From Erysipelotrichaceae bacterium (lineage in GTDB: Bacteria; Bacillota_I; Bacilli_A; Erysipelotrichales; Erysipelotrichaceae): DNA of 64,000 nucleotides. The stretch spans positions 1 through 64,000 of the forward strand of contig JAFRBQ010000019.1 of the NCBI GenBank assembly GCA_017404785.1, written 5' to 3'. Numbering within the stretch: position 1 is the stretch's first letter; the number at the start of each line of letters is the position of its first letter. Of the stretch, positions 43,391 to 51,639 are shown in pieces. The position numbers and the translations under genes were made by a program. The notes under the pieces were generated by a model. The model searched no databases. It had not been told where the DNA came from and was given only the letters and a program-made list of their open reading frames with translations.

Positions 43391-44467
43391 CTATAATCTC
43401 TGATCTATTGTTTCAATGACCATTCCATCTTTGATATAGACCCGGCTCACTCGGTCAGTGATGTTTGTGAGCAGTTCATAAGTGATGGTGTTAAGCTCTT
43501 TGGCACGATCTTCTATAGAGATATGATCGCCGAAAAGTTCAACGATGGTGCCTGTTTCATAAGGTATTTCCGTATGTATCATCATCTGATCCATACATAT
43601 ACTGCCGGCAATCGTGGCATATTCCTTACCTATATATACCTGTTTACCGCTGTTGGCTCTGAAAAAGCCATCCCCGTATCCTACAGGCAGGGTGAGGATA
43701 TAGCCGCTGCCATCGCTTGTATAATGTCTTCCATAGGAAACGGTCTCGCCTTTATTAAGCTTTTTCACCATGACGACTTCACTGAACAGTCTGATCGCCG
43801 GTTTTACAGGCACGTTATAGGAACTGAATCCCAGTAAACCCAGTCCGATCCTCTGATGAGTACAGAAATCATCTTTGATGATGATGGCGGAGTCTGTCGC
43901 ATTCATGTGAATGCATGAAAAATCATAATGAAGAGATGTGACACAGTTTCTGAAAAGTTCATACTGCTTCAAGGAATATTCAGGGTCATTATCAGCACTG
44001 GATAGATGAGACATGATGCCTTCGATGTTTGCGCCTTTGCCTTTCAGAAGTTCCAGCACCTGTTTTGCGTCATCAGGATTGATACCAATCCTGTTCATTC
44101 CGGTATTTATCTTCATCTGAACATTGACATCTTTAAGATCGGCCTTCTGGACAAATTCCCTGCTTAGAGTGACTATACTGATATTCTTTTCTCTGATGAT
44201 ATCCATACTCTCAAGTGGAACATAACCCAGAACGACTATCTTGTCATCGATGCCGTGAGCTCTTAAACGCAAAGCTTCATCAAGACTCGATACAGCAAAA
44301 AAAGCTACACCGACTTCCTTTAGAGCCTTTGCTTCCATGTAGTCAATGGTGCCATATCCGTTGGCTTTAATGACACCGATTATCTTTTTTTCAGATCTGT
44401 TTCTGAAGAATTTTACGTTACTTTGTATGTTGTCCAAATTGACTTCAACATAGGTTTTTCTGAACAT
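43391..44467 (-). CDS. alr: Alanine racemase
   Basis: PLP-dependent L-/D-alanine interconversion for peptidoglycan. The 358-residue protein has the PLP lysine in GVIKANGYGT (about 32-41), SYGRHYTSDG (about 238), LPVGYGDGF with catalytic Tyr (about 256) and SICMDQMMI (about 290). Length is typical. It stands alone with its own terminator. TAAAAT at 44474-44479 ends 6 nt before the ATG, so the message is probably leaderless. Confidence 0.95.
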   Translation of the reverse strand: MFRKTYVEVNLDNIQSNVKFFRNRSEKKIIGVIKANGYGTIDYMEAKALKEVGVAFFAVSSLDEALRLRAHGIDDKIVVLGYVPLESMDIIREKNISIVTLSREFVQKADLKDVNVQMKINTGMNRIGINPDDAKQVLELLKGKGANIEGIMSHLSSADNDPEYSLKQYELFRNCVTSLHYDFSCIHMNATDSAIIIKDDFCTHQRIGLGLLGFSSYNVPVKPAIRLFSEVVMVKKLNKGETVSYGRHYTSDGSGYILTLPVGYGDGFFRANSGKQVYIGKEYATIAGSICMDQMMIHTEIPYETGTIVELFGDHISIEDRAKELNTITYELLTNITDRVSRVYIKDGMVIETIDQRL

Positions 44468-44473
44468 AGTTTT

Positions 44474-44479
44474 ATTTTA
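44474..44479 (-). promoter_or_regulatory. -10 element of alr, leaderless type
   Basis: TAAAAT, discriminator AAAACT, then ATG on the minus strand. Confidence 0.55.
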
Positions 44480-44531
44480 AAATCAATTGACTTAAAAAGA
44501 TAGTGCATGTTAGAATAATTAAGCGCAATGC

Positions 44532-44607
44532 GGAGGCTTAGCTCAGTTGGGAGAGCACCTGCCTTACAAGCAGGGGGTCACAGGTTCGAGCCCTGTAGCC
44601 TCCACCA
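44532..44607 (+). tRNA. tRNA-Val (anticodon UAC)
   Basis: A 76-nt cloverleaf with encoded CCA. The acceptor stem is GGAGGCU/AGCCUCC, the anticodon stem CCUGC/GCAGG closes loop CUUACAA (anticodon UAC), and the T-arm contains GGUUCGAGCCC. All stems are fully paired. TAGAAT at about 44511 is a likely -10 box, and tRNA-Thr follows 7 nt later in the same transcript. Confidence 0.96.
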
Positions 44608-44614
44608 TTGATTT

Positions 44615-44690
44615 GCCAACTTAGCGCAATAGGTAGAGCAACTGATTTGTAATCAGTAGGTTACGGGTTCAATTCCTGTAGTTGGCACCA
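44615..44690 (+). tRNA. tRNA-Thr (anticodon UGU)
   Basis: A 76-nt cloverleaf with encoded CCA. Acceptor GCCAACU/AGUUGGC, anticodon stem ACUGA/UCAGU with loop UUUGUAA (anticodon UGU) and T-arm GGUUCAAUUCC. The acceptor stem is the same as that of tRNA-Thr(CGU) at 10130-10205. A terminator follows. Confidence 0.95.
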
Positions 44691-44700
44691 TCTTAAAGAT

Positions 44701-44720
44701 TACCGCTTAAAGCGGTTTTT
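44701..44720 (+). terminator. Terminator after the tRNA pair
   Basis: Stem ACCGC / GCGGT with loop TTAAA and a T run. The stem is short but correctly placed. Confidence 0.75.
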
Positions 44721-44749
44721 ATTATAATTTAATAAGAAGAGTGTTATTT

Positions 44750-45049
44750 ATGAATAATAGAATTCTATCGTTTGAGGAAATACAGAAATTGATAAAGCCA
44801 ATTGCAGAAGAGAATGATCTGGAATCTGTATATCTTTTCGGTTCTTATGGAAGAGGAGATGCAGGAAAAGACAGCGATATAGATATTCTTTTTACGACAA
44901 AGGAAAAGACTCCTGGCCTTATTCAGATCTGTGATCTAAAGTTCAATTTTTCAAAGACATTAGGTAAAGATGTTGATATTTTCTTTGTTATAAACATCAA
45001 TGACAGCAAGTATGATCATTTCAGAAGGGATATCCGACAATTATGTTGA
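44750..45049 (+). CDS. Minimal nucleotidyltransferase (MNT) domain protein
   Basis: A 99-residue protein with the polymerase-beta-like core: YLFGSYGRGDAGKDSDIDILF (about 33-53; GSYGRG plus the DxD metal motif) and a third Asp in DVDIFF (about 82). Such MNT proteins usually act as antitoxins that AMPylate a HEPN RNase encoded next door. Here no HEPN gene follows, only a 25-codon frame overlapping its stop. The ATG at 44750 is preferred to GTG 44741 because AAGAAGAG lies upstream. TATAAT is at 44723-44728. It sits just behind a tRNA pair, a common site for acquired genes. Confidence 0.8.
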   Translation: MNNRILSFEEIQKLIKPIAEENDLESVYLFGSYGRGDAGKDSDIDILFTTKEKTPGLIQICDLKFNFSKTLGKDVDIFFVININDSKYDHFRRDIRQLC

Positions 45050-45120
45050 ATAATACCTTACATTTACAATCTGCAGTTATGTCTGAGAGGATTGTCATCT
45101 TTTTTGATCATTTAGGTTAG
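45043..45120 (+). pseudogene. Short frame downstream of MNT, possible HEPN remnant
   Basis: An ATG overlapping the MNT stop opens a 25-codon frame (MLNNTLHLQSAVMSERIV, then FFDHLG and a stop). HEPN partners start in just this position, often by overlap, but they are 100-140 residues long. No continuation was found in other frames up to the next gene. It is either a decayed HEPN start or non-coding; evidence is weak. Confidence 0.2.
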
Positions 45121-45184
45121 GATTCTATACAGTACGATCTGTATTGATAATGATAAAACTATGCTAAATCCAAGTTTCTTCAGT

Positions 45185-45616
45185 TTATAGTTTTTGTCTT
45201 TCGATCCAGGCGATCAATAGATTCACTATACGTTCCTGCTGATCTTCGCTTAATTCCTTGTGTAATGGGACCCTATACCATTTATTCAGACAGCCTCTGC
45301 AGCAGCAGGCTGTTGCGTGCATAGCCTTGAACACCGGATGGCCATGCATCGGCGTCTGTTTTCCATCGTTTTTGGGATCGGCAGCAGAAAGCTTGATCTT
45401 TACAAAATCCCTGGCATGACTTCTTATCGTTTCGATGCCTTTTTCTTCAAGATAGGCTTTTTCCTTCTTTGTCAGATAAAAACTTGACCTGAATTTTGAG
45501 TGTTCAAGTTTATCCAGTGCCTGTTCAATCGTCTGCATAACTTTCAAATATTTCTCACAACAAAAGATAATCTTTGTTTCCGCCTTTATCTTACTTCTTT
45601 TTGTCTGATTTGACAT
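45185..45616 (-). CDS. DUF4186 family protein
   Basis: A 143-residue protein matching the DUF4186 pattern: SKFRSSFYLTKKEKAYLEEKG (in two parts SKFRSSF and KKEKAYLEEKG), ETIRSHARDFVK, DGKQTPMHGHPVF and HATACCCRGCLNKW. The CCCRGC cluster with neighbouring His suggests a metal or Fe-S site. Function is unknown. The first 26 residues (before MQTIEQALDKLEHS) are extra relative to the family core, so translation may start at 45538; TTAGAT lies 5 nt before the longer ATG. Confidence 0.75.
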   Translation of the reverse strand: MSNQTKRSKIKAETKIIFCCEKYLKVMQTIEQALDKLEHSKFRSSFYLTKKEKAYLEEKGIETIRSHARDFVKIKLSAADPKNDGKQTPMHGHPVFKAMHATACCCRGCLNKWYRVPLHKELSEDQQERIVNLLIAWIERQKL

Positions 45617-45818
45617 TGATTATCTAAGAAAAGAGGGAATAAAAAAACATTTGATCGAGCATTTGAGACACTAAAGTATGCAACTATCGAATTATGCTCA
45701 GGCATTCATATCTTCCAGAATGTCATTTTTAGTCTTTGCTGAAAACTCCGACGTAGATTAAGCGGGTTAAATAAACATTCCGATCTTATATAATTTTATA
45801 TGGAAGGCAAGAATACAT

Positions 45819-46286
45819 ATGAGAGAAACCAAAGCAGACGAAGCACACAAACTTTATGAATGTCTGGAGTCGATGGGTGAACACCACAACAAGGTCTCTG
45901 TCTATTTCAAGGGGCATTATCCGACTATTACTTCAAAGCAGCTGATCGAGGATTTTATCAGGGAATTAAATGAAGGAAAAGGTTATATAGCAGTAGCTGA
46001 AGAAGATGGAAATATCGCTGGTTTCTGCGAGATCACCACTGAAGGAAAAGAAGGTGTCCTTGATTATCTGGCGGTGCTTGAAGATAGAAGAGGAAAAGGC
46101 TACGGTAAGAATCTTATTGAATGGTCATTTGAAAAATTCAGAGAACTTGGTGTAGAAAACATTGAAGTTAAAGTCGTATATGGAAATGGTGTGATCGAGC
46201 TGTATAAGAAATACGGATTCAGAGAAAAATCGATAATTCTGAGGACGAGTATCAAAGATCAGGACGAATTGCTGAATAACAGGTGA
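45819..46286 (+). CDS. GNAT family N-acetyltransferase
   Basis: A 155-residue acetyl-CoA-dependent acyltransferase. The core acetyl-CoA motif is VLEDRRGKGYGKNLIEWSF (about 86-104; RxxGxG/A), preceded by strand GFCEITTEGKEGVLDYLAV and followed by the VYGNGVIELYKKYGFRE motif (about 130). The substrate is not predictable. TATAAT at about 45789 and a GGAAGG site upstream of the ATG support a leadered message. It stands alone. Confidence 0.85.
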   Translation: MRETKADEAHKLYECLESMGEHHNKVSVYFKGHYPTITSKQLIEDFIRELNEGKGYIAVAEEDGNIAGFCEITTEGKEGVLDYLAVLEDRRGKGYGKNLIEWSFEKFRELGVENIEVKVVYGNGVIELYKKYGFREKSIILRTSIKDQDELLNNR

Positions 46287-46342
46287 CAATCTATAATTAA
46301 TCTTAAAGATCTGAATAAAAACAATATATATAAGGAGCTGAT

Positions 46343-46753
46343 ATGAAAAACATTATTAAAAAAGAACCTATAGTAATTGAGGACGTTGAAATTACGATCA
46401 GAAGGCCTGAAGCAGGCACTGTTATTACCTGCAAAGATCCTCAGGGATTGGACCAGACACCTGTTCCGGAAGTAATCAGTGAATCTGACAAGTATTCCAT
46501 AGGCAAGATAAGTGTCAATGGGGAAGAAAGAGATGAAGTATTCTTTAAGGACTATGCGCTTCTGATCTACTATTCGGATTTAAAAGTTGAAGAAGACAAG
46601 CCAGTCACCGTCTTTGGAAGGATCGTGGCCAGCCCCGGTTATATCTTCTATGATCCGGTAAATCTCTTCGTCAATGGCGAAGAACAGCCGATGGATGCAA
46701 CAGAAGATTATTCTCTGGAATCGAATGAATTTTATTTTTATGTCAACATTTAA
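46343..46753 (+). CDS. Protein of unknown function
   Basis: A 136-residue acidic protein, mostly predicted beta, with repeated short strands (KYSIGKISVNGEERDEVFF, VTVFGRIVASPGYIFYDPV in separate stretches). There is no signal peptide or membrane span and no cysteine pair apart from one Cys. I recognise no family. AAGGAG lies 6 nt before the ATG. It precedes the Na/phosphate transporter gene by 58 nt with no terminator, so they may be co-transcribed. Confidence 0.5.
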   Translation: MKNIIKKEPIVIEDVEITIRRPEAGTVITCKDPQGLDQTPVPEVISESDKYSIGKISVNGEERDEVFFKDYALLIYYSDLKVEEDKPVTVFGRIVASPGYIFYDPVNLFVNGEEQPMDATEDYSLESNEFYFYVNI

Positions 46754-46811
46754 AAACTGAAAATACTCTATTGAAGAATGTTTCTTAATTTTAAATCAGG
46801 AGAGTTTTTTA

Positions 46812-48491
46812 ATGAATTCGATTGAAATCATTACTCACATCATGGAACTTGTTGCAGGTGTCGGTGTCTATATGATCGCCTGCTCCATGATCAGTACCAA
46901 CCTTGAAGCCGTAAGCTCAGATCGTCTGAAGAAGCTGCTTTCAAAAGTCTCAAAAAACAAGCTTGTCGGAGTGGCGATCGGTGCCTTGGCTACCATCATC
47001 ATTCAGAGTTCCGGAGCGACGACCGTCATGACGATCGGTTTTGTCAATGCGGGGATCATCTCGCTTTCCCAGGCTGCAACCTTGATCTTCGGTGGTGAGA
47101 TTGGTACAACGATCACCGGCCAGATCGTAGCTTTGGGTCTGTTTAATGGCGGGATCATCGACATCACGATCCTGTTTTCCGCCATGGCTGGTATCGGTGT
47201 TTTCATCAACATGTTTGCCAAGAAAGACAACACCAGATACATTGGCGATATCATTTCCGGTTTTGGATTACTTTTCATCGGTTTGAGTATGATGTCTGAT
47301 TCAATGAATTCCTTTGCGATGATGCCAGAACTGAAGATGTTCCTGTCAAGGATCGACAACATTCTGATCCTGGTCATAGCTGGAGCTCTGATCACGGCAG
47401 CCATTCATTCATCGTCTGCCATGACTTCGATCGCCATAACGATGGTAGCTGCCAGACTCATATCTCTTGAACAGGGCATCTACATCACTTTAGGTGCAAA
47501 TATCGGGACCTGTTTTACCGGAGCACTTGCAGCGATGTCTTCTTCTGCCAACGCCAAACGAACTTCACTGATTCAGCTGATTTTCAATGCGGGTGGTGTT
47601 GTGTTGCTGCTTGTCAGTGATGTTGTAATCAAACTGGTCACCAATAATACATTCTCCTACGGCATCATGTTTGAAAGGATGTTTCCTGATACACCACAGA
47701 TCCAGCTGGCAATGTTTCACACCTTCTTCAATATCGCCTCAGTCCTGATCGTTCTGCCTTTGAGCGATCAGCTGGTAAAACTCTCTCAGAGACTGGTAGC
47801 TGATGATAAAGGTTCTGAGGAGACTGAAAGATTCCATTTTGTCGATGAACACATGTTGAGTACACCTTCAATAGCTGTAAGTCAGGTCAAAAAGGAAATT
47901 ATAAATATGGCTAAGATCGCCAATGACAACTTCAATATAGCCATCGATATCATCACAAGTCAGGATTATAAGTATCTTGAGAATTTCAGAAGTAATGAAA
48001 GAGAACTCAATTTCCTCAATCAGAATCTCGTTGATTTCATCGTCAGACTTTCCGGTATGAGCAATATCTCTCAGAAGGACTATCTGTATCTTTCTTCGAC
48101 CTATCGCAGTATCTCCGATTTTGAAAGGATCGGTGACTACAGTGAAAACATCGTTGAATATGCGGAAAACCTGAAGCAGCAGAAAGAAACGTTCTCCAAG
48201 GAAGCACTGAGTGAGATCGAACAGATCAGGGGATTTATTAACGATCTTTATAAGGTGACGATCGAGATCTATGAAAGCGGAAAGCGTTCCGGTTTCAAGA
48301 AAGCCAAGAAGATCGAAGAAAATATCGACGAACTTTCAAAACAGATGTCGGAGAACCATATCCAGAGACTCAATAAAGGCATCTGCAGCGCATTGGTAGG
48401 AGCTCAGTATCTTAAACTGTCAAGTGATGTTGAAAGAATCGGTGACCACCTCATCAACATCAATGACCATAATTACGAAATCTCTCATTAG
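46812..48491 (+). CDS. Na/Pi cotransporter family protein with PhoU-like domain
   Basis: A 559-residue membrane protein of the NptA/YjbB type. Two inverted repeats carry the QSS signatures: IQSSGATTVMTIGFVNAG (about 64) and HSSSAMTSIAITMVA (about 197), each followed by GxxIGT (GGEIGTTITG and GANIGTCFTG). About eight or nine spans end near 330; residues 370-559 form a cytoplasmic helical PhoU-like bundle (ERIGDYSENI, ERIGDHLINI). It moves phosphate with sodium; in YjbB-like proteins the direction may be export. AGGAGAG lies before the ATG. Confidence 0.9.
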   Translation: MNSIEIITHIMELVAGVGVYMIACSMISTNLEAVSSDRLKKLLSKVSKNKLVGVAIGALATIIIQSSGATTVMTIGFVNAGIISLSQAATLIFGGEIGTTITGQIVALGLFNGGIIDITILFSAMAGIGVFINMFAKKDNTRYIGDIISGFGLLFIGLSMMSDSMNSFAMMPELKMFLSRIDNILILVIAGALITAAIHSSSAMTSIAITMVAARLISLEQGIYITLGANIGTCFTGALAAMSSSANAKRTSLIQLIFNAGGVVLLLVSDVVIKLVTNNTFSYGIMFERMFPDTPQIQLAMFHTFFNIASVLIVLPLSDQLVKLSQRLVADDKGSEETERFHFVDEHMLSTPSIAVSQVKKEIINMAKIANDNFNIAIDIITSQDYKYLENFRSNERELNFLNQNLVDFIVRLSGMSNISQKDYLYLSSTYRSISDFERIGDYSENIVEYAENLKQQKETFSKEALSEIEQIRGFINDLYKVTIEIYESGKRSGFKKAKKIEENIDELSKQMSENHIQRLNKGICSALVGAQYLKLSSDVERIGDHLININDHNYEISH

Positions 48492-48499
48492 GAGCTATT

Positions 48500-48738
48500 A
48501 TGGCGAAACTATTATGGAAACAGGTCGATAAACTGAATATCGCCAAAAACATAAATACCGCATCTTCCTGCTCATCAATTCCGGTATCTATGCCTTGCTT
48601 GGCTACATTCTCTGGCTTTTCATCGGCAAGAATTTCTTAACCAACAGAGAACAGTGGATGCTGTGTTTCGTAGGCTATCCTGTTGTATTCTCCGGCTTCC
48701 TCATGGGCATGCTCATGCTGTATAAAATGAATCAATAA
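48500..48738 (+). pseudogene. Frameshifted small membrane protein gene
   Basis: An AGGAG site 7 nt after the transporter stop is followed by ATG at 48500, opening MAKLLWKQVDKL. About codon 12 the plausible reading moves to the next frame (EYRQKHKYRIFLLINSG, then two membrane spans) and runs to TAA at 48736-48738. The span is 239 nt, one base short of 80 codons, so a single-base deletion or a sequencing error explains it. Read together, it would be a 79-residue two-span protein with a basic N-terminus, co-transcribed with the phosphate transporter. Unframed, the ATG product stops after 46 residues. Confidence 0.6.
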
Positions 48739-48740
48739 GC

Positions 48741-48767
48741 AAAACACTGTCATTCGACAGTGTTTTT
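48741..48767 (+). terminator. Terminator after the phosphate transporter operon
   Basis: Eleven-bp stem AAAACACTGTC / GACAGTGTTTT, loop ATTC, T run. Confidence 0.88.
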
Positions 48768-48813
48768 AACTGATAGTAGAATAAAGTTGAGAAATCGGGA
48801 AAGGGGGAAATTC

Positions 48814-49611
48814 ATGACTCAAAGCGAAAGAATGGATTATCTGATCAGCTATCTTTCAAAAGAACAGGGAAGAGCAAAAGAGATCCTTTTTCCTGATGAT
48901 GAAGAAAGTCGCAGAAAACTTTTAAGATCACTGATGAACGTCAGGATGCCCAAAGATATATCTGAGGATTTCCTGAAGATCCAGGATGAATACCTGAAGA
49001 AGGAAATGGAAGAAAAGGGCATAACGGATCTTGATGATCTGAAACCGGTAAAAGATGACATCTATCTCTGGAAGGGCGATATTACGACTTTAAAGGCTGA
49101 TGCGATCGTCAATGCCGCCAATTCTGCCATGCTTGGGTGTTTTGTTCCGGGGCATAATTGTATCGATAACTGCATCCATACCTATGCCGGTGTGCAGCTA
49201 AGAAATGAGTGTAATCGAAAGATGGAGGAACTCAGAAGCCAGTATGGCGTGAATTATGTACAGCCGGCAGCTGTACCGTTGCTTACAGATGCCTATAATC
49301 TACCTGCAAAAAAGGTAATCCATATCGTCGGTCCGATCGTTGATGGAAAGCTTAACAGCGTCCATGAAGAACTGCTGGAAAAATGCTACAGATCATGTCT
49401 TGATATGGCAAAGGAAAATGAACTCAGATCGATTGCCTTCTGTTGTATTTCAACAGGCGTGTTCATGTTCCCTCAGGATAAAGCAGCAAAGATCGCGACA
49501 GATACAGTTAACAGATGGCTGAAAGAAAACGGCAGTATTAAAGTGGTTTTCAATGTATTTAATGACACCGACTTCAGAATATACCATGAGCTTTTGAATA
49601 AGCGATCATAA
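48814..49611 (+). CDS. Zinc-dependent macrodomain ADP-ribose hydrolase
   Basis: A 265-residue protein predicted to remove ADP-ribose from proteins. An N-terminal helical region (about 1-75) precedes a macrodomain with WKGDITTLKADAIVNAANS (about 80-98) and the Zn-Macro insert GCFVPGHNCIDNCIHTYAG (about 101-119), whose Cys/His residues bind zinc. CCISTGVFMFPQ (about 220) completes the ADP-ribose pocket. Zn-macrodomains normally sit beside a SirTM sirtuin and a GcvH-like carrier; none is present here. The start at 48814 follows AAGGGGG. Confidence 0.88.
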   Translation: MTQSERMDYLISYLSKEQGRAKEILFPDDEESRRKLLRSLMNVRMPKDISEDFLKIQDEYLKKEMEEKGITDLDDLKPVKDDIYLWKGDITTLKADAIVNAANSAMLGCFVPGHNCIDNCIHTYAGVQLRNECNRKMEELRSQYGVNYVQPAAVPLLTDAYNLPAKKVIHIVGPIVDGKLNSVHEELLEKCYRSCLDMAKENELRSIAFCCISTGVFMFPQDKAAKIATDTVNRWLKENGSIKVVFNVFNDTDFRIYHELLNKRS

Positions 49612-49851
49612 AGACATGGGATCAGTTTCAACACACCGTTTATTATTAGAAATCTTCTTTATCTATCTAACATAAAGGAACGATAAGGCTGTTTTTGTGT
49701 GTCTTTATTACGCGATACATTTAATATTTAGAAATCGATAAATAAACGATATCGTGGATGATATCGTTTTCAGGATCAAAAAGGATATTCAATGTTATAA
49801 TAAAATACGTTAGATAAAACTAACTAGTATAGTGTTCAACAGGAGATCAGA
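49612..49851 (+). other. 240-nt intergenic interval with hairpin, promoter and inverted repeat
   Basis: No gene seen. It holds a stem-loop at 49746-49772 (AAACGATATC / GATATCGTTT, loop about GTGGAT), a TATAAT at 49796-49801 likely to drive the next gene, and the inverted repeat GTTAG-ATAAAA-CTAAC (49809-49824) in the start-site region, which looks like an operator. Confidence 0.45.
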
Positions 49852-50685
49852 ATGGATAAATATCATATTGAGAATAATACGATTCAGGAAACACTGATCA
49901 TTCCACTCTATGCCAGAGCAGTCTGTTCAAGATACTATCCTGATCTTTTATTTGATGAGGAAGCGGAAAAGATCTGCGGTAGTCTGGATTATGATTTTGC
50001 GATCAAAGGCAAAGCGATGGAAACACTAGCTGGCAGATTCGGGGCAATAGAGGTGGCACAGTGTCATTATGACCTCATATGTGAGATAAATGAGTATCTT
50101 AAAGATCATCCTTATGCCTCTGTAGTAAATCTTGGCTGTGGTCTTGATGACACTTTTTCCAAAGTTGATAACGGCATGTGCCACGGCTACAATATCGATT
50201 TTGAAGATGTCATAAAGATAAGAGAAAAAATACTGGGTACAAAAGAAAGAGAAGAAAATCTTGCGTATGATCTGAATGATGAAAGATGGATGAAGCACAT
50301 CGTCAAAGATAATGGCGTGATCTTCTTTGCCTCGGGAGTTTTCTATTATCTTAAGTCTGAAGAAGTCAGGACCATGATCAGAAAGATGGCTGAAGTTTTT
50401 CCATCATCTGTACTGGTCTTTGATTGCTGCAACAGACTTGGTGTACAGATGATGACGAAGACCTGGCTCAGTAAAGCCGGCATAAGTGATGTAGGAGCTT
50501 ATTTCTATCTTGATGATCCCTTGGTGATCGAAAAGTGGGATGAAAAAATAGAAAGTGTCAGTGCAAAGAGCTACATGCGCGGATATCGTGATATCTATGA
50601 TGAAGTTGATTTTTTCTATAAATTGATGATCGGTTTCTGTGACAGACTGGTCAAAATGAAGATCGTAAAGATCTTTTTCCGATAG
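49852..50685 (+). CDS. Class I SAM-dependent O-methyltransferase of the LCM/TcmP type
   Basis: A 277-residue protein resembling leucine carboxyl methyltransferase/TcmP enzymes. Features are LIIPLYARAVCSRYYPDLLFD at the start (in two parts), VVNLGCGLDDTFSKVD (about 91-106, SAM motif I), IDFEDVIKIRE (about 115) and a VIFFASGVFYYL strand (about 157). Members methylate carboxyl or hydroxyl groups of small molecules; this substrate is unknown. AGGAG lies 7 nt before the ATG. An HMA-domain gene follows by 32 nt and may be co-transcribed. Confidence 0.78.
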   Translation: MDKYHIENNTIQETLIIPLYARAVCSRYYPDLLFDEEAEKICGSLDYDFAIKGKAMETLAGRFGAIEVAQCHYDLICEINEYLKDHPYASVVNLGCGLDDTFSKVDNGMCHGYNIDFEDVIKIREKILGTKEREENLAYDLNDERWMKHIVKDNGVIFFASGVFYYLKSEEVRTMIRKMAEVFPSSVLVFDCCNRLGVQMMTKTWLSKAGISDVGAYFYLDDPLVIEKWDEKIESVSAKSYMRGYRDIYDEVDFFYKLMIGFCDRLVKMKIVKIFFR

Positions 50686-50717
50686 AAGTCAAGTATTGAA
50701 AATGGAGAGTATGTGAA

Positions 50718-50966
50718 ATGTATAGAGTGACGATGAAGATCGAGGGAATGATGTGCGGCATGTGCGAAGCTCATATCAACGATGTCATAAGAAGAAATAT
50801 AAAAGATGCTAAGAAGGTCAGTTCCTCACATAAGAAAGGTGAATCTTTATTTATCTGTGAAAACATTCCGGATCTGAAGATACTTAAAGAAAAGATCAAA
50901 GAGACAGGTTATGAAGTCAGAGATATAAGTTGTGAAACTTATGAGAAAAGAGGATTGTTTAAATAA
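50718..50966 (+). CDS. Heavy-metal-associated (HMA) domain protein
   Basis: An 82-residue single-domain protein with a CopZ-like beta-alpha-beta fold. The metal site is GMMCGMCEAH (about 10-19): the CxxC is shifted in style (MxCxxC) but intact. The C-terminus has a further Cys (ISCETYE, about 72). It could carry copper(I) or another thiophilic metal, but no ATPase or CsoR-type regulator is near. GGAGAG precedes the ATG. Confidence 0.75.
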   Translation: MYRVTMKIEGMMCGMCEAHINDVIRRNIKDAKKVSSSHKKGESLFICENIPDLKILKEKIKETGYEVRDISCETYEKRGLFK

Positions 50967-51023
50967 GAGTCAGCATCAGGTGTAAAATGAAGAAGTGTAT
51001 TCTGTATCCAAGGGGGAACAAAG

Positions 51024-51599
51024 ATGACAAAATTTCATTTCGCAGGAAGATATAACGATGACCCAAAAAGTCTGATCACCCATGAGCACGAACCTGGATA
51101 TGTTCCATTCAAGGAAGCACCGACCATGAACAAGCTGGCTGTAGTCATGAACAGCATCGCGGTCGTGATCGCATTTGTTGTATTGGCGATCTATTTTGTT
51201 CTGGCCAGGGCACCTTTGAATATGCTTGGCACATTGGCATCCATCATTGCGCTGGTACCTCATGAGTTCCTGCATGCCATCTGTTTTGAAGGCGATGTAT
51301 ATATGTATGAGAATCTGAAGAAAGGCATGCTGTTTGTGGTGGGACCTGGAACCTTCTCAAAATTCGGATTTATATTCATGTCCATGCTTCCGAATATCGT
51401 CTTTGGCTTTATTCCTTTCATCATTTTCCTGTTTGATCACTCCAATACCTTCATGGGAACATTGGGTGCAATATCCATAGCTTCAGGGGCTGGCGATTAC
51501 TACAATGCCTACAATGCTCTGACCCAGATGCCTGATAATGCCAGAACCTATCTTAACGGCATAAACAACTACTGGTATATTCCATCAGACAGCAAGTAA
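51024..51599 (+). CDS. DUF3267 zincin-like membrane protein
   Basis: A 191-residue membrane protein with the zincin motif HEFLHAICF (about 76-84, HExxH) between hydrophobic spans (about 43-72, 110-143, 145-160). DUF3267 proteins are putative intramembrane metalloproteases of unknown substrate. The soluble N-terminus (about 1-35) is His-rich (ITHEHEPGYVPF). AAGGGGG precedes the ATG. Confidence 0.8.
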   Translation: MTKFHFAGRYNDDPKSLITHEHEPGYVPFKEAPTMNKLAVVMNSIAVVIAFVVLAIYFVLARAPLNMLGTLASIIALVPHEFLHAICFEGDVYMYENLKKGMLFVVGPGTFSKFGFIFMSMLPNIVFGFIPFIIFLFDHSNTFMGTLGAISIASGAGDYYNAYNALTQMPDNARTYLNGINNYWYIPSDSK

Positions 51600-51630
51600 A
51601 GATAAGCTGTGAAAAATAGCTCTAATATAT

Positions 51631-51636
51631 TAGAAT
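51631..51636 (+). promoter_or_regulatory. -10 element of the T-box transcript
   Basis: TAGAAT, about 20 nt before the first Stem I bases of the T-box leader. Confidence 0.4.
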
Positions 51637-51639
51637 AGA

